Counted from the stretch's first letter, positions 28,570 to 37,009 are shown. The stretch: DNA of 41,792 nucleotides from Ectothiorhodospiraceae bacterium (GCA_002401775.2 NVUB02000183.1:1-41792), one strand, 5' to 3'. Notes: generated by a model from the sequence alone, not told the origin. Numbers and translations are program-made.

Positions 28570-29307
28570 CTATCCTGACACAGAGGACTGGCTCAAACCC
28601 AACCGTTCAGTGAGGGTAGAAAGACATTCCTTATGACTTTCTTCACGACAATCCAGCACCGGCATAGCGCGCAGCGTCGCCCGACTGGGTAGGATAATCG
28701 CAAGGGCAGTAAGCCCTGCCCCCCGAATGTCATCGACCCGTAATGGGTAAACCGGACAATCAAATTGGTGCGCCAGGCGGATAACACCTCCCTTGAGTTT
28801 ACGTGGGGCCTTATGTTTTGGTGCCATAGACTCATGATGAATCCGCCCCTGGGGGAAAACCGCCACAACATCTCCCTCTTGCAATGCGCGCATCGCCTCG
28901 CGCATCGCCCGTTCGGGCTGTCTCTCACGGTCGACCGGAATACAATTAGCGCGACGGAATAACCAATTCAGGCCAAATCGTTCATATTCTTCACGTGCAA
29001 TTAAAAACCTCAGTGGCCGTGGACTGGCCGCGATTAACAAAAATGGGTCCAGCCCGGAGATATGATTAGACGCCACAAGCGCGCAGCCTTTGGTTGGCAG
29101 GGGTATGGAGTCATATTGAAAGCGGTGCACATGTCGGCAAAACAACACAATAAAACCCGCAATGCGATTCGTCCAAATATCACCCCAGTCGGCATTATTC
29201 GCGGACTCGCAGGCATGCAGAACACGACGCATCAATAGCGTTCCCACGATTAATATAAAAATGCCGATTACCAGCCACCAATACAAATACTGCCAAATCA
29301 TCGACAT
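28570..29307 (-). CDS. 1-acyl-glycerol-3-phosphate acyltransferase family protein (PlsC-like)
   Basis: A 245-residue membrane-bound acyltransferase. One N-terminal helix (about 6-27) is followed by the acyltransferase fold: motif I NHISGLDP with H82 and D87, a central RFGLNWLFRRANCIPVDRE block, and motif III FPQGRIH (151-157). The usual motif III is FPEGTR; here Gln replaces Glu and RIH replaces TRS, a variation seen in side branches of the family. The likely reaction is acyl transfer to a lysophospholipid or related acceptor at the inner membrane. No clear ribosome binding site precedes the ATG at 29307. It stands alone. Confidence 0.85.
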   Translation of the reverse strand: MSMIWQYLYWWLVIGIFILIVGTLLMRRVLHACESANNADWGDIWTNRIAGFIVLFCRHVHRFQYDSIPLPTKGCALVASNHISGLDPFLLIAASPRPLRFLIAREEYERFGLNWLFRRANCIPVDRERQPERAMREAMRALQEGDVVAVFPQGRIHHESMAPKHKAPRKLKGGVIRLAHQFDCPVYPLRVDDIRGAGLTALAIILPSRATLRAMPVLDCREESHKECLSTLTERLGLSQSSVSG

Positions 29308-29417
29308 AGTCTACAGTTAGTTTTTTGAATGAAAGTTGTTTAAAGGAAATGTTTCAGAAAGGCGCTAAAAATACGGCATCGCACTGTTTTGCGCTAGTGC
29401 GGGTTTAACTTATTTGT

Positions 29418-29933
29418 CTACTTTTTCTTCTTTTTCTTCTTTTTCTTTTTCTTTTTCTTCTTCTTGCCGCCACTTTCATCAACCGCACCGGCATCTTCCA
29501 GCACCTTGGCCACCTGCGTGAAACCCCGAGTATTCGCATTTTTCAACGCGGAGACCCCGGTCTTGGACTTAGCATTCACATCCGCACCTTCCGCCACCAA
29601 TGCCTGCACCACACTCAGATTGCCGCCAAAGGCGGCCGCCATTAATGCCGTCGCTTCTGTCTTGTCTTTAGCGTTGACATTTGCGCCCTCAGACAGCAAT
29701 AAACGCACCACACGCTCGTTGCCGAAATAAGCTGCATTCATTAAGGGGGTTTTACCATTGGGGTTGGCCGTGTTCACGTCGGCTCCCTCAATAATCAGGC
29801 TTTGTGTCATTGTCAGTCGGCCTTGGCGTGCCGCATGAAGCAGTTCAGAATTGAGGTCACGACTAACCGCGACTGCTGGCAGTCCCACTAAAATAACAAC
29901 AATAACAACCAAGGCCCATCTCACAGGACGCAT
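29418..29933 (-). CDS. Exported ankyrin-repeat protein with poly-lysine tail
   Basis: A 171-residue protein. A signal peptide or anchor (RWALVVIVVILVGLPAVAVS) is followed by four ankyrin repeats (residues about 29-150), with typical GADVNTANPNGKTPLMNAA and GANVNAKDKTEATALMAAA units. After DESGG the chain ends in 15 consecutive lysines encoded by a purine tract of AAG and AAA codons (29421-29465). GAGG sits six bases before the ATG. Periplasmic ankyrin proteins bind partner proteins; in Pseudomonas AnkB supports catalase. The tail could bind lipopolysaccharide, DNA or peptidoglycan; its length may vary by slippage. Confidence 0.85.
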   Translation of the reverse strand: MRPVRWALVVIVVILVGLPAVAVSRDLNSELLHAARQGRLTMTQSLIIEGADVNTANPNGKTPLMNAAYFGNERVVRLLLSEGANVNAKDKTEATALMAAAFGGNLSVVQALVAEGADVNAKSKTGVSALKNANTRGFTQVAKVLEDAGAVDESGGKKKKKKKKKKKKKKK

Positions 29934-30061
29934 TACTCACCTCAATAAAAACGCATATGATAGTACCGGAAAAGGGTTGAAATCTGCTTTCTCGCCGTTC
30001 CCATGAGGTTATCGGTCATCTTTTTGAAAACTATATCAATTTTATCGCCTAACAAGCGCCC

Positions 30062-30466
30062 TCATAATGAAGCACACAAGCCCTTCAACACCATATCCGT
30101 GAGACTCACCACCCCGACAATTTTTCCATTTTCCTCAACGGGTGCCCGCGACAGACCAAACCGCTCAAACAACCGCGCGCAATAACGAATATCCAAGTCA
30201 GGTGGAACGGTCATCACCGGTTTCGTCATAATTTCATACACATTTACCCGTTCTGGAGCCCGGTCTTTGGCCAGCACCTCTCGAGCCACATCGGAAATTA
30301 ACACCATTCCAAAAACATCATTCGCGTGGCGTTTATCCACCAAAACACACTTGGTATCGACATGCTTCATCGTACTCACCGCCTCAGAAACCGACATAAG
30401 GCCATCAACCATATCAAAGTCCTTTTTCATGACTTCACTGACACGTATTATTGTTCGCTCTGTCAT
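30062..30466 (-). CDS. Paired CBS-domain protein
   Basis: A 134-residue soluble protein made of two CBS motifs: VSEVMKKDFDMVDGLMSVSEA with VFGMVLISDVAREVL, and VYEIMTKPVMTVPPDLDI with KIVGVVSLTDMVLKGL. Such a Bateman module binds adenine nucleotides and senses energy or ionic state. Its ATG overlaps the stop of the PII-like gene (ATGA, four bases), making it the last gene of the DUF1538 operon. Its likely partner is the membrane protein pair or the PII-like protein. Confidence 0.9.
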   Translation of the reverse strand: MTERTIIRVSEVMKKDFDMVDGLMSVSEAVSTMKHVDTKCVLVDKRHANDVFGMVLISDVAREVLAKDRAPERVNVYEIMTKPVMTVPPDLDIRYCARLFERFGLSRAPVEENGKIVGVVSLTDMVLKGLCASL

Positions 30467-30813
30467 ATCTCATCCTCCACAACGTGACTCAATTTTTCGA
30501 CCTGATGCGCAACACCCACCGCATCTTCCACATCAATCTGGAAAGCAATGCCCGAACCTGCTTGCTGGTCAAACTCAGCCACCTTCGCCACTTTTTCCAA
30601 AATGCTACGGCTAAGGTGCTCTTCCACCAGCATCAACAGCATATCCCGTTGCGTTTCTAGCGTTAATCCAAAGAAGGTTTTACTCACCTCTACCCCTTCA
30701 CCTCGTGCATGATTAATCACCGTCGACCCCGTCGCACCGGCCTGACGGGCTGCCTCTAACACCAAGTCGGTTTTACTTTCCTCCACCAACGCGATAATTA
30801 ACTTAAAGTGCAT
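30463..30813 (-). CDS. PII-like signal protein
   Basis: A 116-residue protein of the PII fold: MHFKLIIALVEESKTDLVLEAARQAGATGSTVI, then GLTLETQRDMLLMLVEEH and SGIAFQIDVEDAVGVAH. The T-loop region lacks the uridylylated tyrosine of GlnB and the nucleotide-contact residues differ, so it is a PII-like and not a true nitrogen regulator. Such proteins are usually encoded beside the transporter they control. GAGGGT lies before the ATG. It lies 71 bases after the second DUF1538 gene and overlaps the CBS gene. Confidence 0.85.
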   Translation of the reverse strand: MHFKLIIALVEESKTDLVLEAARQAGATGSTVINHARGEGVEVSKTFFGLTLETQRDMLLMLVEEHLSRSILEKVAKVAEFDQQAGSGIAFQIDVEDAVGVAHQVEKLSHVVEDEI

Positions 30814-30884
30814 TGTGACCCTCCTGTCTTTAGAACATCAAAAAACCGCTCAAACTTTGTATACAAGCTGAGTTGAAGCACACT

Positions 30885-31658
30885 CTATTTCTTCGAGCGA
30901 ACAACCAGCCAATGACTTATCTGGGCATAGGACATGACTGAAATAATCGGAAATAAACACGTAAAAGCGATCAAACCAAAGCCGTCCAATACCGCACTAC
31001 GACCCGGTATGGTACTGGCCAAACCCAAACCTAATGCCGCAACCAACGGCACCGTGACTGTTGAGGTTGTCACACCACCGGAATCATAGGCTAGCGCAAT
31101 AATCATACGAGGCGCGAAAAATGTCTGCACGATCACCAGTACATAACCAGTAATAATGAAATAGTGTAGTGGTATACCGGTTATAATACGAAACACCCCC
31201 AGAGACACCCCCACCGCAGCGCCAATAGCCACCGAAATCCGCAAACCGCCCACACTAATAGTACCGCCAGAAACTTCACTCGCTTTAATTGCCACCGCCA
31301 ACAACGCAGGCTCTGCAATGGTCGTCGCAAAACCAATGGCAAAGGCAAACAGATAAACCCATTTATAATCTTGCCACTGAAGTGCCATGCCCGCCTGGTG
31401 TGAAAGCCCATGGATAAATTCCGGCCTGGTCAATTCTATCGCCATCATTTTTCCAATAGGAAACAATGCCTGGTCCAGCCCCAGCAAAAACAGTGACAAA
31501 CCAAGGGTCACATATAAAAACCCCAACAAAACACGCTTAAGATTAGGCATTGGTCGTCGGATAACGAGATATTGCATCCCAAAAATAATCCCGGCGATGG
31601 GCAGTACATCACCCACGGTCGATACAAGAGACTCCGTAAGAACAGACACGACATCCAT
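30885..31658 (-). CDS. DUF1538 membrane protein, second subunit
   Basis: A 257-residue protein with about seven hydrophobic helices. DUF1538 landmarks are GLSLFLLGLDQALFPIGKMM, ATTIAEPALLAVAIKA and the strongly conserved [20 protein letters not shown] with GFGLIAF after it. It is a distant copy of the preceding subunit, and its ATG overlaps that gene's stop by one base (TAATG), so they are probably made in equal amounts and act as a pair. A DUF1538 pair called UmpAB in Halomonas has been reported as a sodium(potassium)/proton antiporter; I rely on memory for this. Confidence 0.88.
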   Translation of the reverse strand: MDVVSVLTESLVSTVGDVLPIAGIIFGMQYLVIRRPMPNLKRVLLGFLYVTLGLSLFLLGLDQALFPIGKMMAIELTRPEFIHGLSHQAGMALQWQDYKWVYLFAFAIGFATTIAEPALLAVAIKASEVSGGTISVGGLRISVAIGAAVGVSLGVFRIITGIPLHYFIITGYVLVIVQTFFAPRMIIALAYDSGGVTTSTVTVPLVAALGLGLASTIPGRSAVLDGFGLIAFTCLFPIISVMSYAQISHWLVVRSKK

Positions 31659-32392
31659 TACATCAACATCCCGTAGACCATAACGAACATAATCGGCGTA
31701 AGAGAGGCTAAAGCAATCAAGCCAAAACCATCCACCATTGGATTGCGTCCCTTAATGCTCGATGCCAAGCCAATACCCAGCGCCGTCACCAACGGCACCG
31801 TAATCGTAGACGTCGTCACACCGCCGGAATCATAGGCAATACCAATAATTTCTTTCGGGGCCAAAGTCGTCAGAAAGACGATAATGAGATAGCCCCCAAT
31901 AATTAGATATTGAACAGGCCAACCGCGCAGAATACGCAACACCCCAATCACCAGAGCAAGTCCAACGGAAATGGCCACCGTATAACGAAGCCCTAACGCA
32001 TAGCGCTTGCGCGCTTCAGGGCTGTCTAAAATAACGCCCCCCTCAGCCGCTACCTTCGCCGCCTCACTCGCAACCGCTATGAGTGCAGGCTCAGCCACCG
32101 TAGTGCCACACCCCAACGTAAAAGCAAAACTCAGCAACCAGAACAAACTCCCCTTACGGGAAAAATCATAAGCCAAAGACTCACCAACGGGAAACAAGCC
32201 CATCTCCAGGCCACGAATAAACAACGTTAAACCCAGCACAACGAACAGCATCCCCACCACCAAATCACCAGCAGCGGGTATAGATTGTTGAAGAACCACA
32301 AGTTGAAAAAACAACACCACCAACACAATAGGCAGCAAGTCTCGGCTGCTATTACGTAAAGCGATATAAAATTTTCGTAATTCTTTATTCAA
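31658..32392 (-). CDS. DUF1538 membrane protein, first subunit
   Basis: A 244-residue membrane protein, first gene of the operon. It shares with its neighbour [36 protein letters not shown] and [20 protein letters not shown]. The frame starts at TTG 32392 because an in-frame stop lies 24 bases upstream and no ATG exists before MLFVV, deep in the conserved region; no good binding site is seen, so the start is less certain than the gene. Together with the second subunit it probably moves monovalent cations. Confidence 0.85.
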   Translation of the reverse strand: MNKELRKFYIALRNSSRDLLPIVLVVLFFQLVVLQQSIPAAGDLVVGMLFVVLGLTLFIRGLEMGLFPVGESLAYDFSRKGSLFWLLSFAFTLGCGTTVAEPALIAVASEAAKVAAEGGVILDSPEARKRYALGLRYTVAISVGLALVIGVLRILRGWPVQYLIIGGYLIIVFLTTLAPKEIIGIAYDSGGVTTSTITVPLVTALGIGLASSIKGRNPMVDGFGLIALASLTPIMFVMVYGMLM

Positions 32393-32488
32393 ATGTTTGG
32401 AAGCTTTTTGTTAAAACCAGTGGTGGGGGTGGTTTGGTCAATATCGTAAATATGATATTGACCTCTAATCGCGTTTGTTAACTTCTGG

Positions 32489-32902
32489 CTAGTTTTCATA
32501 CGGATGTATTAGCTTAACCTGAGGGAAATATTTTTTATACTTATCAGAGTCTCTCGTTATTAATTCAAACTTTGAAACAGATGCGTGAGCACCAATAAAA
32601 AAATCAGGTAGAGGAGAATTTTTAGTACCTTTATTTTTTCTGTACTTGAGAAATACTTTCCCGGTAAGAAATAGCGCCTCTCGCGGCATTTCCAGCACTT
32701 TTATTCCTAGAACGGATACAGCCTGCTCTACTTCCTCTACTTTTTCGAAACCTATTGATACCTCCGTATAAACAATAGAATTAATGTAAAGGGAATTGGT
32801 TTGGCTATATTGTTCGAGTATATCTTCAGACCAGTCAGCCCAATTAGCATCATTAGTAAACAGGTCTAACAACACACATGAATCGACAAGAACACCATTC
32901 AT
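32489..32902 (-). CDS. PIN-domain toxin (VapC-like)
   Basis: A 137-residue PIN-domain ribonuclease. The acidic residues are present: VDSCVLLDLF (D7), the central E in YTEVSIGFE, and PLPDFFIGAHA (the conserved D), with a final TRDSDKYKKYFP. VapC toxins cut tRNA or rRNA. The ATG overlaps the antitoxin stop by four bases (ATGA). The product is intact in length and motifs. Confidence 0.9.
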   Translation of the reverse strand: MNGVLVDSCVLLDLFTNDANWADWSEDILEQYSQTNSLYINSIVYTEVSIGFEKVEEVEQAVSVLGIKVLEMPREALFLTGKVFLKYRKNKGTKNSPLPDFFIGAHASVSKFELITRDSDKYKKYFPQVKLIHPYEN

Positions 32903-33129
32903 CTTGATTCTCTTGTAAGCTTCATAATATCATCGGTAGACATTTTTACGGTTGCGATTCCCTTCAGTTTTTTAAATTTTCCTTGTTTTTTTGGTTCATC
33001 CGTTTTAACGATATAAAATTTTCCATCTTCTTCAACAAAGTCAATTTCAGTTTCAGGAGCAATACCTAAAGCCTCTCTAACGCCACGAGGGATGGTGACT
33101 TGTCCTTTTGTTGTAACTCGCATACTCAT
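32899..33129 (-). CDS. AbrB/SpoVT-type antitoxin
   Basis: A 76-residue antitoxin. Residues 1-45 are the swapped-hairpin DNA-binding domain (RVTTKGQVTIPRGVREALGI, TEIDFVEEDGKFYIVK); the C-terminal part (KKLKGIATVKMSTDDIMKLTRE) would bind the PIN toxin. It precedes the toxin and overlaps it. A perfect 9-bp inverted repeat upstream is the likely operator for self-repression. Confidence 0.92.
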   Translation of the reverse strand: MSMRVTTKGQVTIPRGVREALGIAPETEIDFVEEDGKFYIVKTDEPKKQGKFKKLKGIATVKMSTDDIMKLTRESR

Positions 33130-33145
33130 AATCTCCAGCCCGCAG

Positions 33146-33170
33146 AAGTAATACCATTGTAGTATTACTT
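33146..33170 (-). promoter_or_regulatory. Operator-like inverted repeat of the VapC/AbrB pair
   Basis: AAGTAATAC, seven bases, GTATTACTT: perfect arms 17 bases upstream of the antitoxin ATG. This position suits autoregulation by the AbrB-type antitoxin. Confidence 0.75.
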
Positions 33171-33294
33171 TTCAGTGTATGCAAGTTTCGAAAGGTTTGG
33201 AGAGAACTTTGGAGGAAAACTAAGAGACCATCCACCATCAATGGAATCATCGGGTATTGATTAACGCCATAAGAAGCAAACGCCCCGTATCAAG

Positions 33295-33628
33295 TTAAGT
33301 GTCGAGTTAACCTTACAGTTGCATAAATTGAGTGCAAAAATCGATAAATAGGCTACCAATAAAGTGTAAAATGATCATTATTTGTCTGTTTCTGGAATTC
33401 ACTGCAGGTGATATCCAGAAATACGTTAATTTTCGTATTGAAAGAGAGTCAAACTGAAGGGAAGTAGTGCAGTTGCTTATAATTTGAGGCACGCGTAAAT
33501 ACATCCCTGTAAGCTCAACAGCGACATCCATGTCGCTGACGGCCTCAAATTATAAGCAACTACACCACTTCTGAGGCACGTTCAAAGTACGTAATTTTAT
33601 GCAACGTTAGGGTTAAGTGTCGAGTTAA
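33295..33628. repeat. Structured repeat element bounded by TTAAGTGTCGAGTTAA
   Basis: TTAAGTGTCGAGTTAA occurs at about 33295-33310 and 33612-33627. Inside, near-inverted ends (AACCTTACAGTTGCATAAAT against ATTTTATGCAACGTTAGGG) face each other. Further hairpins: TTCTGGA/TCCAGAA with nested CAC/GTG (33390-33420), AATACG/CGTATT (33420-33439), and a 20-bp perfect pair AGTTGCTTATAATTTGAGGC (33471-33490 with 33542-33561) enclosing CAGCGACA/TGTCGCTG. No credible gene; a small non-autonomous mobile element is likely. Confidence 0.7.
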
Positions 33629-33652
33629 GTTCCGTCTTATCGCCGTAGTAAC

Positions 33653-33883
33653 TCATAGCTTAGCTAATGCAAGAAGCTCAGAAGATTTCATTTTTAGCGC
33701 ATCGGCTATTCGGATAATATTCATTAGCGAAATATTTCTTTCCCCACGCTCTACTGCACCCATGTAGGTTCGATGAACTCCGCAAAGCGATGCGAATGCT
33801 TCTTGAGAACACCCTACTTTTTTTCGGTTATCTCGAATTACAGAGCCAAGACGTTTTTGTGCTTTTTCAGGATCAATTGCCAT
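33653..33883 (-). CDS. XRE-family transcriptional regulator
   Basis: A 76-residue helix-turn-helix protein, nearly all one HTH_3 domain: KRLGSVIRDNRKKVGCSQEAFA, the recognition region CGVHRTYMGAVERGERN, and LMNIIRIADALKM. Size and layout resemble controller proteins of restriction systems and small phage repressors. The start is the ATG at 33883; a TTG nine bases earlier is possible, and no binding site is visible before either. A 10-bp direct repeat overlaps its own start, suggesting autorepression. Confidence 0.85.
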   Translation of the reverse strand: MAIDPEKAQKRLGSVIRDNRKKVGCSQEAFASLCGVHRTYMGAVERGERNISLMNIIRIADALKMKSSELLALAKL

Positions 33884-33935
33884 AAGTAGCAATTATTCTT
33901 AATGATGACTATAAATCTACACCTTATAAGTAGCA
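33882..33935. promoter_or_regulatory. Direct-repeat operator candidate between XRE gene and small divergent gene
   Basis: ATAAGTAGCA occurs at 33882-33891 and 33926-33935, 44 bases apart, about four helical turns. The second copy is part of a palindrome TAAGT, six bases, ACTTA (33927-33942). They lie over the XRE start codon and just before the divergent gene's binding site. Confidence 0.55.
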
Positions 33936-33953
33936 TAACTTAAGGGCGAATTG

Positions 33954-34145
33954 ATGGGTATACCGACTGAAATTCGCATTTCTAAATATAAAAAGTCCCG
34001 TTTCCATACTATCTGGGTAAATGAGGAACTGCTGGCGGTTGTTTGCTACAAAAAGGGAGCATTGGCCATTAAACAAGCGTTATTAAATGCTTTGAATGCC
34101 GAAGTAAAATATCAACCTTATTGCATACCCGTTCATTTAATTTAG
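33954..34145 (+). CDS. Small conserved-looking protein divergent from XRE gene
   Basis: A 63-residue basic protein (MGIPTEIRISKYKKSRFH, then TIWVNEELLAVVCYKKGALA and IKQALLNALNAE). AAGGG lies seven bases before the ATG. It has a beta-beta-helix pattern and no membrane segment. It resembles small hypothetical proteins next to XRE regulators, but no function is known. The pair shares a short control region with repeat operators, so the regulator probably controls it. Confidence 0.6.
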   Translation: MGIPTEIRISKYKKSRFHTIWVNEELLAVVCYKKGALAIKQALLNALNAEVKYQPYCIPVHLI

Positions 34146-34327
34146 TTTTCCGGTTATAACTCGAAATTCCATCATTTGAATCTAACTTTTGATTATGATA
34201 AAAATAGTGACTCACCGCACAAATTATAACGATTCAGACAAAAAATCCTCTATAACAAGCAAAGTATTTGAGAAAAAATTTCATATTTTGTGATTCCCTA
34301 AAACTGGATTTCTATTTGCTCACCTCG

Positions 34328-35587
34328 CTAAACGCTCCATTTCATCCATGCCATTCCAGCAAAAAATACTATTGTGGCACTGAGTGAAATATAGCTGAGC
34401 CAGCTATTACTGTATTTCCCCAGCTGTGCTTGACTACTATTCATAATCAATAGAGTAATCGCCAATAGCGGCAAAAATGCAGCTCCAATAATGCCATAAA
34501 ATTGCTGGATTTGTTTGAAGTCCATCAGTAATCCCAGCATCGGGATAATAGCCAGGGCAACTAAATAACCACGATAGGGCCAACCTTGGGTATCAACGGT
34601 GGTTACATCGATTTGTCGAGTAATAAACAATCGATATATGTCGGCAAATAAATAGGGTACCGCTTGCCAGACACCAAACAAACTGCTGAACACTGCTCCA
34701 AAGGCACCAATCAGAAATAACCAGCGCCCGGTTTCACCCAATGATTGTTCCAGGGTATTGGCCAGTATGACCATTAACCCGGCACCCTTACCACTTAAAT
34801 CCAGTTGGCTGCCAATGATTACCATGGCAAGGCCAAACACCGCTGTCAAAAAATAGCCGGTTGCCAAATCTATGCGACAGATGCGGATATGCTCAACAGA
34901 GTCGCGATTTTTTTCCCGTATCCAGTAGCCATAACAAAGAATTGTCAATGTGCCGCCAACACCGCCAATTAATGCAATCGTCCAGGCAATACCCTTGCCA
35001 TCAGCATCAGGAATACTGGGCATAACCAAACCCTGTATTACTCCATCAAAGCCCGGCCATAACAGGCCAGCGGTCATCAGTACGATAGCAAACATCACTG
35101 CGACACTGAACGCCATAAGTTTTTCAAATAACCTAAAACCTCCCAGCAAAACCAGGCCCAATCCCAATAAACTGCTACCAATGCCGAAGACGACTTTGGC
35201 TTGATTAGCATCCTCAAACAGGGGAAACAAGGCGTGTAAGGTCACACCGCATGCGCTCATCAACGCGGAACCGACAAAGAATGACCACAACAACAAATAA
35301 GGTAGGAACAGCCAGGCGAAAATGGGCCCCAGCTTCTGCGCTAGTCCTTCTAGCAGGGATTGTCCTGTTACGAGCTGCCAACGTGCCAAACCTTCGGTGA
35401 GAACCAATTTGAAAACAGAGCCAATGATAACGGCCCATAAAATGGCTAAGCCCAATTGGCTTCCCGCAAAGCTGGCAGTTGCCAGGTCACCTGCACCAAC
35501 ACCCGTGGCAGCAATGAGAATACCGGGAAGAATAATGGCAAACAGACTAGGTTGGTTGTTTTTTATTGCTGTTGTTATTTTTGACAT
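34328..35587 (-). CDS. NRAMP-family transporter with non-canonical metal site
   Basis: A 419-residue inner-membrane protein with about 11 helices. The overall NRAMP layout is visible: GILIAATGVGAGDLATASFAGSQLG in helix 1, WAVIIGSVFKLVLTEGLARWQLVTG in helices 2-3, and YGYWIREK in helix 6. The metal-binding DPGN of helix 1 is replaced by GAGD (31-34) and the MPH of helix 6 is absent, so the usual Mn/Fe ligands are missing. Related non-canonical branches carry magnesium or other cargo. The substrate cannot be named. It stands alone. Confidence 0.85.
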   Translation of the reverse strand: MSKITTAIKNNQPSLFAIILPGILIAATGVGAGDLATASFAGSQLGLAILWAVIIGSVFKLVLTEGLARWQLVTGQSLLEGLAQKLGPIFAWLFLPYLLLWSFFVGSALMSACGVTLHALFPLFEDANQAKVVFGIGSSLLGLGLVLLGGFRLFEKLMAFSVAVMFAIVLMTAGLLWPGFDGVIQGLVMPSIPDADGKGIAWTIALIGGVGGTLTILCYGYWIREKNRDSVEHIRICRIDLATGYFLTAVFGLAMVIIGSQLDLSGKGAGLMVILANTLEQSLGETGRWLFLIGAFGAVFSSLFGVWQAVPYLFADIYRLFITRQIDVTTVDTQGWPYRGYLVALAIIPMLGLLMDFKQIQQFYGIIGAAFLPLLAITLLIMNSSQAQLGKYSNSWLSYISLSATIVFFAGMAWMKWSV

Positions 35588-36127
35588 ATTTAATTTCCAG
35601 GGAAATACTTTCGTTGTAAGGAAACTGAGGACGGGAATAAATAATCTGTTATCTCAAAGGGTGGCTTCGACATAATTTTTTTAATAAATTGCCAACCCTT
35701 GTTGCATTGTAACTATCTACTCAGCGTAATTTAGCGGCATAAACATCTATTTGGAAAATTCAGGTTGCTCATCATTAAAGAGTAACGCCATTGCATGAGC
35801 TGGACTGACGCCTTATTTGCGATAGGTCGCCACGTAGCCTCGCATTCGACAAAAAAATTCTGCGTCATTCATGCTGCGAAAATAAACAGAATTTTTTGAT
35901 GTACTATGGTCATGCGGACATCTCAGATTCAGCATTTAATCTGGGAACATTGTGGGGCCTGGGGAGATTAATGCTCCTTAAGTTACCTGATTATACGCTG
36001 AGCTTTGCAACAGCATGCTCATATATGGGCCGAAATTTATCAACCAGAGGCTTAGCAAGCACAAAAGCTTTAGACTCTGCAGAGTGTCATGCCAACCAAA
36101 ATAGTCTTCCTCTATATAGAGTTCTTT
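35588..36127. other. Intergenic, mostly without features
   Basis: This stretch runs from the NRAMP start to the IS66 remnant. One inverted repeat, AAAAAATTCTG (35852-35862) with 35887-35897, is present. Longer open frames near 35896-36177 overlap on both strands and have no recognisable content; they may be decayed IS DNA. Confidence 0.4.
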
Positions 36128-36321
36128 CCTCTCGTCAACGGCGCAAAATCCAGCGCAGCAATATACAGCATTATTGAAACAGCCAAGGCCAATCAATTAG
36201 AGCCTTATGAATACCTAAAACATCTGCTAACCGAACTACCAAAAGCAACAACAGCAGAAGAGCTTAAAGATCTATTGCCCTGGAATGTGAAATTGCAAGA
36301 TGGGGTTTGTTGAGCGCTTAC
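36128..36321 (+). pseudogene. IS66-family transposase remnant with right end
   Basis: The last part of an IS66 transposase is readable: FPLVNGAKSSAAIYSIIETA, KANQLEPYEYLKHLL and LLPWNVKLQ, ending at TGA 36311-36313. IS66 proteins normally have about 500 residues; only about 60 remain. GCGCTTAC at 36314-36321 matches the family's terminal GTAAGCG when read on the other strand, so this is the true right end. The left end and the other IS66 genes are missing. Confidence 0.8.
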
Positions 36322-36406
36322 CTTTGTTCGGTAACGAAAAGGGAATTTAGTCTTTCAATAGTTCTATCGCTCAACTCAATAATTTTAGCAATCGTCGCCA
36401 TTTAAG

Positions 36407-36727
36407 CTAATCGGCGCGGTGTTTTTTCGAGTCCGTGTTAAGTGCCTTGTTAGCCATAATGTCATGTAAACCACCAGAAACATATTTATGAAGAACACTA
36501 GATACTAATGTTTGGTAAGGAATTCCTTCTTCAAGCGCACGCCGTTGTAGTGACTCAAGATCACGGCTTGAAATTCTGATATTAATACGTTTATCTTTTT
36601 TAAATGTTTCTTCGGCCGCAGCTTGTAACATCTTCTTTCGTTTAGGCGTAAGAATAGATTTGAATTCACCCGCTTCAAAATCTTTAAGGATCTGCTTTTC
36701 TTCTTTACTAAGTTTAGGGTCGCTCAT
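36407..36727 (-). CDS. CopG/BrnA-type antitoxin
   Basis: A 106-residue protein. The N-terminal half (LSKEEKQILKDFEAGEFKSI, KKMLQAAAEETFKK) precedes a ribbon-helix-helix domain (RINIRISSRDLESLQRRA, GIPYQTLVSSVLHKYVSG). It is the second gene of a toxin-first pair, the BrnT/BrnA order, and its ATG overlaps the toxin stop by four bases. It should bind the toxin and the palindrome upstream. Confidence 0.85.
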   Translation of the reverse strand: MSDPKLSKEEKQILKDFEAGEFKSILTPKRKKMLQAAAEETFKKDKRINIRISSRDLESLQRRALEEGIPYQTLVSSVLHKYVSGGLHDIMANKALNTDSKKHRAD

Positions 36728-37002
36728 TGTGATTCTCCTAAGTATGCCTTGGTCGCTTTTCGGCTAGGTATAACCGTTTTCAAAAATATTTCATTCATAT
36801 TTTCGACATAAGGAACCAAATAAACGTAATCATCAATATTTATAATAAATACACGTTGATCTGGGTATTTGTCACTATTAAGATGCTCGACATCATCCAA
36901 TAAAGCACCTTGTTGTAAATAAAAAACAACGTCCTCAAATGAAATGCCGCGCTCAGAAATAAGCTGCTGATTTTTGGTAGCATTCCAATTTATTGGCTTC
37001 AT
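36724..37002 (-). CDS. BrnT-like toxin
   Basis: A 92-residue protein of RelE-like fold. It follows the BrnT pattern: INWNATKNQQLISERGISFED at the start, a middle strand block RVFIINIDDYVYLVPYV, and IPSRKATKAYLGES near the end in place of the usual ISARKATKRE. Family toxins are ribonucleases blocking translation. Gene order (toxin first, overlapping CopG-type antitoxin) supports the call. Confidence 0.82.
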   Translation of the reverse strand: MKPINWNATKNQQLISERGISFEDVVFYLQQGALLDDVEHLNSDKYPDQRVFIINIDDYVYLVPYVENMNEIFLKTVIPSRKATKAYLGESQ

Positions 37003-37009
37003 AAGTCAA

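Noticed and set aside
35896-36177. 93-residue plus-strand frame
   Set aside because: No family or binding site; it overlaps the IS66 remnant in a different frame and looks like decayed DNA.
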